Origin: Agrypnia vestita
Lineage: Eukaryota; Arthropoda; Insecta; Trichoptera; Phryganeidae
Reading direction: 5' to 3'
DNA: 64,000 bases
NCBI GenBank assembly: GCA_016648135.1
Contig: JADDOH010011245.1
Coordinates: forward strand, 1 to 64,000
Positions 20,561 through 31,098 of the stretch are shown here, in pieces. The translations under genes and the position numbers were made by a program. Positions within the stretch are counted from its first letter, which is position 1; the number at the start of each line of letters is the position of its first letter. Below the pieces are notes generated by a model. That model made no database searches. It was not told where the DNA came from and saw nothing but the letters and a program-made list of their open reading frames with translations.

Positions 20561-21059
20561 GGCAGCAATGAGCCATGCGCCAATTTGTGAACGCCAGTTG
20601 GATGTTAGGTGACGTTGACCCACCTTGGCGCTTGGCCGTGCTTGATGCAATGTGTACTGGGGCCTTTAGGATTTTGGACTTGAGGACCATTCATATGTAT
20701 ATTCAATATAGATAATATTCAAAGATCATAACCATAGATAAGGAAATGACATCATAAAGAATCGTAGTTATTATTCGCGGCAGCAGTTCACTTTTGAAAA
20801 AAGGAAAATGCATACAGAAATTTAATTTAACTTTTAAAACAATTCAAAATAGACTCCAAATGAAAACATATTTAAAAATAATTACCAGACTTTCTTTCAG
20901 AATAGATTATCTTAATAATTAGTAAAATGGAAAAGAAATATTTCACTAATAGTTCCAGCATGTTATTAGTTATTTCGTAAATAGAGATGCAGGCGTTTCA
21001 GAATTCTTAATACATTTCTAATTGTGATTTAAAGGTGAAAGTGTTAAAGTACAAAGTGT

Positions 21060-21240
21060 TGAAGTGAAGGGAGACTCAGTCTTCTTTTTCTTTAATATGT
21101 CTTCACTCCTCAGTCTCCCTTAACGTTCCTTTCTGGAACGGGGCAACATAAATCCAAAAATCTTATTTTTAATTTTTTTAAATACCAGCGCAATATCATG
21201 TAGAATTATTATTATATAGGGTATTGCGCTGGTATTTTTT
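21060..21240. repeat. Two small hairpins
   Basis: AAGGGAGACT (21068-21077) pairs with AGTCTCCCTT (21112-21121). A perfect 16-bp stem AAATACCAGCGCAATA (21180-21195) pairs with 21222-21237 across a 26-base loop. Probably MITE relics. Confidence 0.6.
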
Positions 21241-21624
21241 TAATCCTCGTAGATATCTCAAAGAATACAAGACCAAAAAAAAATTAAATGATAATGTGTA
21301 GCCAAAAGTAGATGAAATATTTTTTTTTCCAAAGACAATATTCTATACGATGCGGTTACAGCAGTTACAGTCAGTCCAACCATGATCAAACCACGGCCAA
21401 CCCATGTCCAACCATCCAACATCTTATCTATCTTATCTATGATCTAATCCAATCTTATCTATGGAGCGCCCCAATGGATATAGTGTTGCCCACAGCCTAA
21501 AAATCTCATTTTTTGGGAATTTTTCAAATTCGCCATTTCCTAATCAAGTTATTAAGCAATATAAGATGTGAGACTAAAACTAAAATGCAACCAACATACA
21601 TATAAATTTATCAAAATATACATG

Positions 21625-22130
21625 CTGAGCAATGTTCCCTGTAAGGTGTGCGCGTGTGCGCCCGCACACCTAGCAAAATGTCTCCGCACACGTTTTAACC
21701 TCCGCACAGTCAATATTATAAAAGAAAGTTTCCTTTGCCAGATTTTAGTTTTGCTCGAATGCATGACACAATACATGCACAATTCTTTCGCACGTTTTCG
21801 GAGAAATGAGTCGAATAATACAATTTTACCTATTAATTATATAAAATTTATCCCCTTAAAATGTCGAAAAAGAGTGGATGTGGCGACCATTAAGAAGAAA
21901 TCCTGCGATGAATTTAAACTGGAATGGCTCTCTGAAATCGTCGAAACAAAAATGCCATCTTCAATGCATTTACAAAAAGTAACAATTGGTGAAATATTTG
22001 TTTATTCAGAGACATACGATCATGTCAAATGCGTCATATGTTCCAAATCAAATATGAAAAGTAGGTACAATAGAAATGCGACAAAATTCGGAGAAAGAGT
22101 TTTTATGTTGTTGAAAATTTAAAAAGAATA
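21625..22130 (+). pseudogene. hAT/ZBED-like coding relic
   Basis: Around 21640 a GC-rich inverted stretch (GGTGTGCGCGTGTGCGC then GCACACC) resembles the ends of some hAT elements. Downstream, 21880-22110 reads DEFKLEWLSEIVETKMPSS, KVTIGEIFVYSETYDHVKCVIC, a C..C BED-like start. Weak assignment; no dimerisation domain. Confidence 0.4.
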
Positions 22131-22226
22131 ATTTTGAATAAATGTGAAAAAACTACATTTTTATAAATGTTTATTTTGAAGAAAAAAACAACAACATACA
22201 AATAATATAGATTCAATATAAAAAAA

Positions 22227-22545
22227 GTAACCCATAAAAACCAAGTTTTTACAATACTCCCTTTCTCATTTTCGGGTTTCGCGTCTACCATATGCGTTGA
22301 AATATTCATTCAACTTGTATGAAAAAACATTAAAAATTTGAAAAATCCAAAATTATACTATAATTATTCATTTTTTTAACGAAAATTTGAAAGATCTTCT
22401 TGATCGTCGCCACGAGTCTGCTTGCAAAGTTTCAGCTCGATTGGATCAAGGGAAAAGGGTTAAAAATCGATCCAAAGTTTTTTCAACGGCAAGCCGGCAA
22501 AGCAAGCAAGCAGACGCCACGAGTTAATTAATATAAAGGGAGTAA
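22227..22545 (+). repeat. ACTCCCTTT repeat family, copy 1
   Basis: Shares AACCCATAAAAACCAAG, TACTCCCTTT, GTCGCCACGAGTCTGC and terminal AAAGGGAGTA with copies at 31514-31777 and 44449-44770. TACTCCC and GGGAGTA form short inverted ends. The GTCTGC..TTTCAGCTCG block is reminiscent of LINE 3' UTRs. Confidence 0.75.
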
Positions 22546-22649
22546 TAAAAATAAAATTATACAAGTTTAGTATTTTATATATTATATCAACGAGTATTTA
22601 TTTCTTTTTTATCTTTTTTTATTTCAAAAATTATCTTTGTTATAGCTAA

Positions 22650-22805
22650 AAAATATGTGTGTTGTTACGATGCAAAAAATGAACACAAAAGAAGTTTTTC
22701 TAGTAAGTAAGTAACCTTTTTTAAACTAAAAAATGTTTTTTTATTTGGAATATTGCTTGCCAGGCAACTTTCCCCCGCTTTCTTCTTACCGGACAAAGCT
22801 AGGGA
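22650..22805 (+). repeat. Dispersed repeat, second copy at 60.5-60.69 kb
   Basis: ATGTGTGTTGTTACGATGC, then CTTGCCAGGCAACTT and CTTACCGGACAAAGCTAGGG, recur at 60513-60683 in the same order with an extra 20 bp in the second copy. That copy lies in intron 1 of the gene at 60224. Confidence 0.7.
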
Positions 22806-23142
22806 AATTATATAAAATCACTGTGATTAATAAATACCCTAAAAATATACATTTTAATGAAAAATTGTATGTGTGTTTATGGGGGGTGGGGTGGTGTAAA
22901 TTTATCGCACCGCCACTGCACAGATGCGTCGAAGATCCGCACACACAATAGAAAAATTAGAGAGAACGTTGATGTTGAGAGTCGCAAAATGGTGTTAATT
23001 GAAAAATCCAAGAAAAATATCTTAATTTTTAACAGCAGAAAAAAAAACAAACAGTAATAATCCTCTTATTCTGTCTCTCATACCTAGGGATTGTGACCTC
23101 CATGCTTACTCAGTAGCACGTAATGATAACAATCGAGTTAGG

Positions 23143-23280
23143 GCCAGTTGTTTCAACTTAGTTTACAGTAATCTTTCAATCAAAGCATAGATTTTTAGGT
23201 TTTCCACCAATCAAACAATCCGTTTTCGTAAAAATCTATGCTTTAAACAAACCATTACAATAAACCAAGTTGATGCAACC
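23143..23280. mobile_element. GGGCC-type palindromic MITE, copy 3
   Basis: Starts GGGCCAGTTGTTTCAACTT after TTA and ends AAGTTGATGCAACCC; hairpin interior with the family motif AAAGCATAGATTTTT. Member of the set first noted at 8417. Confidence 0.78.
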
Positions 23281-23449
23281 CAATATTTATTGTTCTGTGA
23301 TTCAACCTTAACTGTGCGTAACAGTGTGTTCCAAAAACAAAAGATATATTTAAAAATATATTAAATGTTAGTACCATAGTGTCGGATAATTCGTAGAAGA
23401 TAGAACATATAGTACATAAATAGCCGTATATATGACTGACACCGTGTAC

Positions 23450-23632
23450 ATCGAATAAGTAAATGCATAAAAATTATGCACTTTTCGTCTGATGACTCCC
23501 AATTTAAAATCATCAAAAACATTTTTTCCACTAATCCTTGTTTTTTTCCGGGTGTAGATATTTATGTCACGGTCGCTTTACCCTCTTTAACAATTTTGTA
23601 AACTGTCAATTCAGAAATATCTGAAAAAAAAT
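23450..23632 (-). pseudogene. IS630-type DDE transposase, second exon-2 relic
   Basis: From an acceptor TTTTTTTTCAG near 23622, the minus strand gives SELTVYKIVKEGKATVT, then ISTPGKK and a shifted frame with FDDFKLGVIRRKVHNFY. It parallels 18350-18830 including the splice site, showing the intron is a shared property of the family. Confidence 0.6.
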
Positions 23633-23683
23633 GAATTAGTAAATTAATAATAAAAAATAATTTTCCATTATCCAGATAAGTTA

Positions 23684-23703
23684 GACGGACTATATAGTCC
23701 GTC
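23684..23703. repeat. 20-bp perfect palindrome
   Basis: GACGGACTATATAGTCCGTC; a partial second copy of the half-site (GGCGGACTATATGG) follows at about 23829, suggesting a short foldback element with these ends. Confidence 0.6.
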
Positions 23704-23839
23704 CAAAATACCTGGAGAATAGAGGAGGAAAATATTCGTGAACTTGCATGTAAACAAAATCTTGACAGCCAACATGGTTCAACATGGCGTTGTTAGTTCC
23801 TAATTCATTCATTCTCCAGATAAGTCAGGCGGACTATAT

Positions 23840-25300
23840 GGATCGGCGGCAGTTATAAGAATAGTACACCAGAATAGTTTACTGCTATTCGAAGACTGTT
23901 GTCCAGTATAAGGTTCGAAACGTCCGTACACAGAGACAATGCAAACTCATGTCCAGATTTTCCGATTTGCCAGAAAACTCGGTATGGGATGGACTGTATG
24001 TGGATGATGCGGATGACGTCACTACCATTCACTCTCACAAATGATATATAGCAGCACGTAAAGATTGAAACAAATTGCGGTTTGATGACAGTAGATGGCG
24101 TAGATCGTTCAATGTTTTTATGCGGAGCAGGAAGCGGTCGATTTTGAACTGAAGTTCGGCACTGGTCGGTCGACGCATCGGAGGTACATTGGTACCAGGC
24201 AGAGAATTTGCCTATCCCTCCCATGAACAGGCGTTCGAATACATATTATAGAAATATATAGATACCTACTGGAGCGACCACTATACTTCATTCTTCTTGC
24301 AAAGCTTCTGTCAGTCGGATGCTTGTGAGTTATGAGAGGTTTCTTTTAAAACGACGACAAATTAAGTCAAATCTTGTTTGCATTGTATAAGAAATGTAAA
24401 ATTTAAAATATTATTAAATATTTTCAAACCCTTATACTTTATTAAAATGTAAATTTGAAAAATGTTGTTTCTATTTAAAGTTACATTCTTTTTCATTTAT
24501 TTTAATATAGGTATTATATATAAAATATTTCAACATTAAATATGTAGGTATTTTGTTTTAATATTATTGACAGGCACTAACAAAGCAGTCTGATACATGA
24601 AATAATGATATATTGTTATAATCTGGGCACCTACCCATTATTAGTGCACAATAGCCAGGGACGTCAAAACATCTCTATATGTATATTAGTTTACTGTTAT
24701 TCATCGTCATTATTTATACTTGTGTGAAGAATTAATAAATAGGGTGCGTCCTTTTGTTTTGATGTTAATGGATCCTAAGCGATTTCACTAATTTAAATTT
24801 GGTTACTCTCTTTTAAAGTAGCATTTTTATTTTATGTGATACATTTACATAAAAATTAACAAATATTTTATTGTAGGTATTTATATATATATATATATGT
24901 TACCATCTTTAATTTAGACAGGATTGTCAATTTTATGTAATGTAGACGCATTGAGAAAACGATTTTCTTTTAATATATACATATGCCAATGCCAAATTTA
25001 CAAAGATTATTTTATAAATAAATCTCACCCCTTGGACTGTATAAATAATAGACATCGAAATCGAATAAAAAAATGACAAAAGAAACTGTAAAAGTTTATT
25101 TTGTCACTTTTTGATTTACTGTCCTTAAGTTTTACTTTTAAAAAAGTGCATTATGACTGTTACAGGAATTTTTTTTTTATAGAAAAACACCCACTAACAT
25201 ATTTCATTTGATTCCTATCTACTCTCTGCAATGTATCCGTGTTGAAGGCTAAACTAAAACACAAAAGAATAAAACGCGATATGGGGAAAACAAAGTTATA
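23840..25300. other. Intergenic sequence, nothing recognised
   Basis: AT-rich sequence with short TA microsatellite at about 24885-24898. No coding frame with family resemblance and no clear transposon ends. Confidence 0.4.
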
Positions 25301-25322
25301 TGTGATAATTATTCTGATACAA

Positions 25323-25356
25323 TATAAAAGTGGCCCGGACCACGACTTTTCATTAG
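25323..25356 (+). promoter_or_regulatory. TATA box and initiator of the 25403 peptide gene
   Basis: TATAAAAG at 25323-25330 and an arthropod-type initiator TCATTAG at 25350-25356, 27 bases apart. This implies a 5' UTR of about 50 nt. A strong TATA suggests regulated, high-level transcription. Confidence 0.7.
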
Positions 25357-25402
25357 CTAGTGTTGGACGCGCGAACTACATTATATCTAATTGTAATACA
25401 CG

Positions 25403-27036
25403 ATGAATATTTCTGGGCTTTGGATGTTCTTTTTATTATTGATGACAATAATTGCTACTGTAAGTATGATTCTAAAATACTTAAAAACTATAAAACATTA
25501 ATCTACCAGCTTTCACGATGACGCGCCTAGTCTGAAGATTATTTAAATTGAACGCTTTTTAATCGCTATTTAATAAGATGTCCCCAACTAGCAAGTTTAT
25601 GCACTTTTCAGAGAGCGATTCAGGGACAAGAAGGGTCAGGTGAGCCTCCGTCTGAAGGAATGCCTTGCGGACCTCCTCCCGAGGGGGGACCCAGAGGTCC
25701 TCCACCCGAAGGGGGGCCCAGAGGTCCTCCTCCCGATGGGGGACCCAGAGGTCCTCCGCCTGAAGGGGGACCCAGAGGTCCTCCCCGGAAATGCGGACCC
25801 CCTCCAGAGATTAATAGTAAGTCAAGTAGTCACCCGCACCCAACTGCTGAACACACCGACCGCGTTCAGATAAAAATGTGGCTGTTGATTTGATAAGCGC
25901 GTTATTATATCGCCTGCGCCGCATCGTTGTTTTATAAACCTTACACATTCTTTGTACAAACTGCATTGTTTTCCATTATTTTCACATTATTTTCCACACT
26001 AAGGACAAACACATAAACACTGACCCATAAATTAAGTAAGTATTTATTTACGTAAATAATTAAAATATGGGGGGGAGGCATTTATGGCGGCTTTGTGAAT
26101 TTAAAATAATTAAACAAATAGCCATAAATTCACGTTTCGTACCCGATTTTACAGATGTAATATTACCAAAAATCATTATTTCCTCTTCATCGGTTGGCTG
26201 GTTGTGAAGAAAATACGGCGGTTAGGGAAACAGTTTTCTTTTTAAATATGTACATTGATTTGTAGAAAAATTTTCTATCTAAAAACTTTGACCAGCGTAC
26301 ATATTCGTGTATTCTAAGAGCCGATAGTATGATATATGGCAAGTGTAACAGTTAAGTAAAAAGCATACATTTTTGCGTTTTCTCATATTGCTTAACTTTT
26401 ACCATTACCAACGATCAAACAATGGCACTTGTATTAGGTTGTGGTTTCTTTCTTTCAGACTCATAATGTATTGTGGACTAGCTCTGTAATAAACAAATAA
26501 TAATTTATTTTTTAATAATCTCTACTAAGCGGATTTAAATTCTTCTATAGACATCAAAGAAAATTGATTACATATTAATATATAGTTAAATTAACCTACA
26601 GATTATAGTAACTTCTTACAAAAATACTTAGGGCCTGTTGTTTGATCACAAGTAAGAGTAATGGTTAAGAAAAAAGCATAGATATTTGCATTCTCCACCA
26701 ATCAAATCTATGCTTTTTGCTTAACTCTTACTCTAACTTCTGATCAAACAACGGGCTCTTAATGTGTGTTTAGAAATTTATATAACTATTTATAATAATG
26801 GATAAAAAATTTAGCTAACGTAAACTTAATTGCGTACGAGTATGTGGCACTATATAAAAAAAAAATAATCATATTGCACCACAAATTTATTGCCATCATT
26901 GATTGTGTGAGTATGCATATTGTTCCTACAGACAAACTTAATACAGTTTCGTAGGATGTTTTTAATGTAATAATGATACTGATTTAAATAAAATAAAATA
27001 TTAATTGCAGGTACTCCACCCAGCAGCGACCAGTGA
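25403..27036 (+). CDS. Secreted Gly/Pro-rich peptide with PPPEGGPRG repeats (gene A)
   Basis: Three exons: 25403-25459, 25612-25816 and 27011-27036; intron phases 0 and 1, all GT-AG. 95 residues. Exon 1 is exactly a signal peptide core (MNISGLWMFFLLLMTIIAT). Exon 2 begins RAIQGQEGSGEPPSEGMPCG, then about four 9-residue repeats of the type PPPEGGPRG, then RKCGPPPEIN. Exon 3 adds STPPSSDQ and stop. The two mature cysteines bracket the repeat array, so a disulphide-closed loop is possible. Cationic Arg and anionic Glu alternate in each repeat. Exon 1 is clearly homologous to the exons 1 at 43392 and 53863. I do not recognise the family; a silk-gland, immune or reproductive-tract secretion would fit the composition, but nothing in the sequence decides between them. 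Confidence 0.82.
25817..27010 (+). other. Intron 2 of gene A with MITEs
   Basis: Holds a degraded GGGCC-type relative at about 26340-26440 and the clean copy at 26631-26758. Otherwise AT-rich with no coding sign. Confidence 0.6.
26631..26758. mobile_element. GGGCC-type palindromic MITE, best copy (128 bp)
   Basis: TTA duplication at 26628-26630 and 26759-26761; inverted ends GGGCCTGTTGTTTGATCA / TGATCAAACAACGGGCTC. This copy defines the family's boundaries. The 3-bp TWA target and GGGCC end are Harbinger-like. Confidence 0.88.
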
Positions 27037-27136
27037 CCTCACTCTCAGCCCTGACTAGCAACCTAGTAGAGACCTTCCCAGCCAAGAAGTGACCTCCTCA
27101 ATGGACACCCAGTCGCCTTTACACCAAATTTTTCCT

Positions 27137-27150
27137 AATAAACCAATAAA
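27137..27150 (+). terminator. Polyadenylation signals of gene A
   Basis: AATAAA at 27137-27142 and again at 27145-27150, about 100 bases after the stop codon; a third lies near 27164. Confidence 0.65.
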
Positions 27151-27275
27151 AAAACCTTTGCACAATAAAATACATTGATCAGAATTTTATTTTTTATTAA
27201 AACTTGGGCCAGTCCGCGCATGGCCGAAGAGCACATTACTGCAGTCCCGCGCCTTGTAGAGGATCGCCTGCTGAG

Positions 27276-27988
27276 TAGTGATGGGTCCGCTCTGTACTCA
27301 CTACTACAATTTAGTACTACATTACATTGAAGTACACACTTCGCACGTTTTGAAGTGTAGTGCACACTACAAACTACAAACACCAAAGTTATTGAAAGTA
27401 TATACTTCAAATAGTACACTTCATTTCAAAGCGAACACTACAAAGTACATACACTTCAAAGTTATTGAAAGTATGAGAAACATACTTTAAATAGTGCATT
27501 TTTTACGTGAAATTTTTGGGAAGTTGATGTAGATATATGAAGAAATCTCTGGAAACTGTAACAATCCCCCCCCCCCCATGGTTTGAAAAATTTTGGGACC
27601 CATGAAGAAATTTTTGGGAAGTTGATGTAGCTAAACGAAGAAACCTCTGGAAACTGTAACAACCCCCCCCCCCATAGTTTGAAAAATTTTTGGAATCGAA
27701 GAAATCTGGCTGGCCTTTTTTTTTTTCTTTTAGGACGCCAAATTTTTATTTGGGAAAAAAATTTTTACTTCACTAGTACTACAATTTTGTAGTACAATTA
27801 CATCATTTCATTACTTCACTTCATTAATATTACAATTACTTCATTAATTCACTTCATTTCGTAGTACTACAATTACTTCACTTCAAGTAGTTTTTACTAC
27901 AATTGTAGTGTACACTTTGTAGTCTTCAAATTGGTGAATGTGTGTGTGTTGTAGTCTTCATTTTGAAATGTAGTTTTTCCCTTCGCTA
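27276..27988. mobile_element. Non-autonomous hAT element, 713 bp, with internal tandem duplication
   Basis: Perfect 8-bp target duplication CTGCTGAG (27268-27275, 27989-27996) around TAGTGATGGG / CCCTTCGCTA. About 100 bp is duplicated in tandem inside (27505-27590 and 27606-27690), each unit ending in a C12-13 homopolymer. Subterminal regions are built of ACTACA/AGTACT/CTTCA motifs. It sits about 130 bp past the poly(A) signals of gene A. Confidence 0.9.
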
Positions 27989-28054
27989 CTGCTGAGTCGT
28001 GCAATGAGCGTGTTATCAACAATTCACGAACCTTCATTCACAATTCACACCTAA

Positions 28055-28587
28055 GAGCCGGTTGTATCAACGTGGTTTAAAGTAAAAGTTCGTTTAAAGC
28101 ATAGATTTTACTGAAACGGGTTGTTTGATAGGTGACAGGGCCGCATTGCCCCTATGTGCGAAATGTGCGACGCGCACAGGTGCCAAGGCGGCAAGGGTGC
28201 CGGATGAAATGCCGGCGGTGCCAATTATTGAAATTATTTTAGTTACACAACATATTCTTTACAGTTGAGAATCGAAAAGTAAGTAAGTATCGTTTTATTT
28301 TTCGCAGTAGGTAATTGCCAAGCGGAAGCAAACGGTTTTTACGTATTTAGGTAAATACTATATAAAACTGGAGGACATATTTCAGTCAAAATTTGAAAAT
28401 TTAAAAAAAAATATTCATGTCGAAACACGAAGACAAAAAAAAGAGGCGCTTCATAGGTTTCGCACACAGGCGCGGCCGCGATTCGGCATGGTCCTGATTG
28501 GTGAAGAACGCAAAAATCTATGCTTTAAACTAATATGTATTACCATATAACGAAATATTACTATATACTGAGTTGATGCAACCATAT
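28055..28587. mobile_element. GGGCC-type MITE interrupted by a hAT element
   Basis: Left part from GAGCCGGTTGTATCAACG, right part ending GAGTTGATGCAACC; the two halves are separated by the hAT element at 28136-28496. Joined, the halves correspond to the family hairpin. Confidence 0.78.
28136..28496. mobile_element. Small hAT-like element nested in a MITE
   Basis: 361 bp; ends CAGGGCC / GGTCCTG with target duplication ATAGGTGA (28128-28135) versus ATTGGTGA (28497-28504). The other family members carry ATTGGTGG or similar at this point, confirming the insertion site. Confidence 0.8.
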
Positions 28588-28589
28588 TT

Positions 28590-29660
28590 AATTACATAAA
28601 TTAAACATCAATAATAAAAAACAAATTTTAAAATGCAGTGAGATGAAGTCAGTGCAGAAGAGTATTAAATCTTTATAGGGTACCTATATTCAAATCATCA
28701 AACTGCCGATTTCCATTTTTATGAATTGTTTCGGTGTATGTTAGTACTTTATTAAAGAAAAACGTTTTAAATATTTCTCTTAAAAATTACCCTATTTTTA
28801 GTACTTTATTTAACACATATTAGGGATGTGTATATCCATCGGTACATATACATAGGTAAATAAGTATTTATTGAATAGTGTAGGTTTCATTCCTCATTTC
28901 TGCAAAAGCGCTTTTGCTCCCGAACAGGCTGCGACTTGCTGAAGAAGACTGACAAATTAAACAATTCATTATATTTTTAAATAGTTATTTAATTTGCGAT
29001 TAATAGTAAAAGTAAAAAAGTACAAGCATGTATGGGTCAAAGATCTACAGATACCGCTAAAATTGTCACCATTCGGAACGAACAGGACCTGGACAAACTA
29101 TGACTATATTACTACTACGTTTCCACTACTGCAACGTTTGACATTCTCATATTACCTTTCTACACAATCTCGATAGCAATTTGCTATTGTCTCGTTTATT
29201 TTTACTATTTTATTATTATCTCCATGTCTCTCATTTTTCTTATTACTTTCTCTAGATTGTCCATATTTAATATACTTTTTATTGTCTATCTCCTTATTAA
29301 CTGGCATATTTACGATTTCACATATCTTATACTGGCGATGCACTTGTCATTGAAGCTCGGTAAATGCACCCTGAAAAGATCACTGATTATATCAAACAGT
29401 CTTTTCTATTTTTCTAACTCTATTATATTCATCTCACTAGCTCCACATTATTTATGGCTGTTTCATTAATTAAAAACGAACGAGCTATATTTGAATATAC
29501 CTGCACTTGTCAAATTTACGAAATTTGTTTCTACAGTTCAATACTCATATCTCATTAACAAAGTTGAATGCCTCGCATGCCCAATATCAATTGTGTACTT
29601 TATTTATTCTCATTGATAGTTATTCGAATTTTTATGTCGTTATCTTTCATTTTTAATTAA
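28590..29660. other. Intergenic sequence, nothing recognised
   Basis: AT-rich; short open frames only, none resembling a known protein. Confidence 0.4.
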
Positions 29661-29663
29661 TAG

Positions 29664-30170
29664 ATGTCGACATCTAATAGGTTCACCGCTTATTATCAGA
29701 ACGTGAAAGGTCTACGAACCAAATCAAGTGACTTTTATCGCAATATTTCTATGGCTAATTATGATCTAGTGTGCTTAACTGAAACGTGGTTAACAGATAG
29801 CATAAGCGACGCTGAATTGTTTGATAGTCGTTATTTGGTTTGGCGACGCGACCGTAATTACGAAGAAACTAATCAAAAATACGGTGGAGGTGTCTTAATT
29901 GCGTCACGGATTAATCTAAATGTTTATCCGCAACCATCTGGTCCTCTTCAGCTGAAGATATATGGATTACTATCCACCTGAATAACTCGAATACCCGTAC
30001 TTCTAATAAATTGCATGTATGTGTTCTTTATTTATGTGCACAAAATCAAGGATATTGTTTTTCTAAACAATTGAATAATTTTGTAGAAAAAGTAAGCAAT
30101 ATCTTAACATCCAATCACAAAATTAAAAATGGTCTTGTAAACATCTGTACGCCACAATTGTAGTACACCT
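29664..30170 (+). mobile_element. LINE 5' fragment, apurinic-endonuclease domain
   Basis: MSTSNRFTAYYQNVKGLRTK, YDLVCLTETWL and KYGGGVLIASRIN are the first motifs (N, E of the TETW) of the LINE endonuclease. A frameshift near 29960 is followed by more of the same domain (NKLHVCVLYLCAQN) up to about 30170. No reverse transcriptase follows. Confidence 0.85.
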
Positions 30171-30420
30171 TTGAATGTTCTTTAAGTTTTAAAAATTTAA
30201 AAAAATGTGTTTTCTTTCTAAGACGAGTCATTTAAGTAATCGGAATAATTTGAAAGTATTTATTTTTGGATTTCACATTTAAACAAAAAAATAATATTTG
30301 GTGCTTACACTGCATTTGTGCGATTAATAACAGTTCACTCGGCAAAATCCATTCATCTGTACCTTTTTATGACAAAATCTAATGAAAATATAATACAATC
30401 TCATCATTGCGCACTGGGTT

Positions 30421-31053
30421 TCAACCGGTGGCGGTGTTGTGAAAGCCTTTTCTCTGTTGCGTTGCCGAAGTGGAATTCTTGGTAATTATTATTTTGGTCC
30501 CACTATTCTGCCACTGATCCTCGTTCCTGGCCGTAGAGGTGCCGACGTGTCTGGGGCTCGTCTCCTCGGAGGAGTCCAGAGAGAAGGCCGCATTTCTCTT
30601 CCAGGTCCGCGCGGCCCCGTGGCTGTTGGCGGACCTCAAACTCCTCCCGTTCTCGGTCGGCAGGAGGCCCGAGCTGGCGCGCCGGGCGGTCCGGACGAGG
30701 TCTTCCTCGGAACTAGAACTAGAACCAGAACTGCTAGAGCGGGGCGACGCCGACGCGGAGACATTGGTCGCCCTCTTAGTCCTCAAATCGTCGAATGTGT
30801 TCGGGTGCCGTTGGATATAGTCAATCCCCTCGGCATGATCGACTCTTTTTATGAAGCGTATAGTCGATCTATCTAGCCGAGAATTCTGTAAGAAAACAAT
30901 TATAATCTTAAATCAGAACGCAATAACAAATATAACACATTGAATTAAAATGTGAATGTAGCAAATCCTGAATGAAAAGACTAGAAGACACAGTAGTTGT
31001 ATGGCGGTGGCATGCAGTGGGTATAAACTTAGGGTATTCTGTGACCGACTATA

Positions 31054-31098
<45 letters not shown>

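Noticed and set aside
21568..22122. 184-codon open frame as a host gene
   Set aside because: The N-terminal half is composition-driven, and the C-terminal part matches a transposon-type domain; no promoter or splice structure.
25612..25816. Collagen triple-helix protein
   Set aside because: Repeats are PPPEGGPRG and GGP without a sustained Gly-X-Y register and are far too short for a stable helix.
27011..27060. Longer reading of gene A through exon 3
   Set aside because: In the spliced phase the stop TGA at 27034 follows seven codons; other frames break the phase-1 junction shared with genes B and C.
30439..30876. Plus-strand 145-codon frame
   Set aside because: Shadow of the minus-strand terminal exon at 30885-30421, which has an acceptor, compatible phase and a signal-peptide partner exon.
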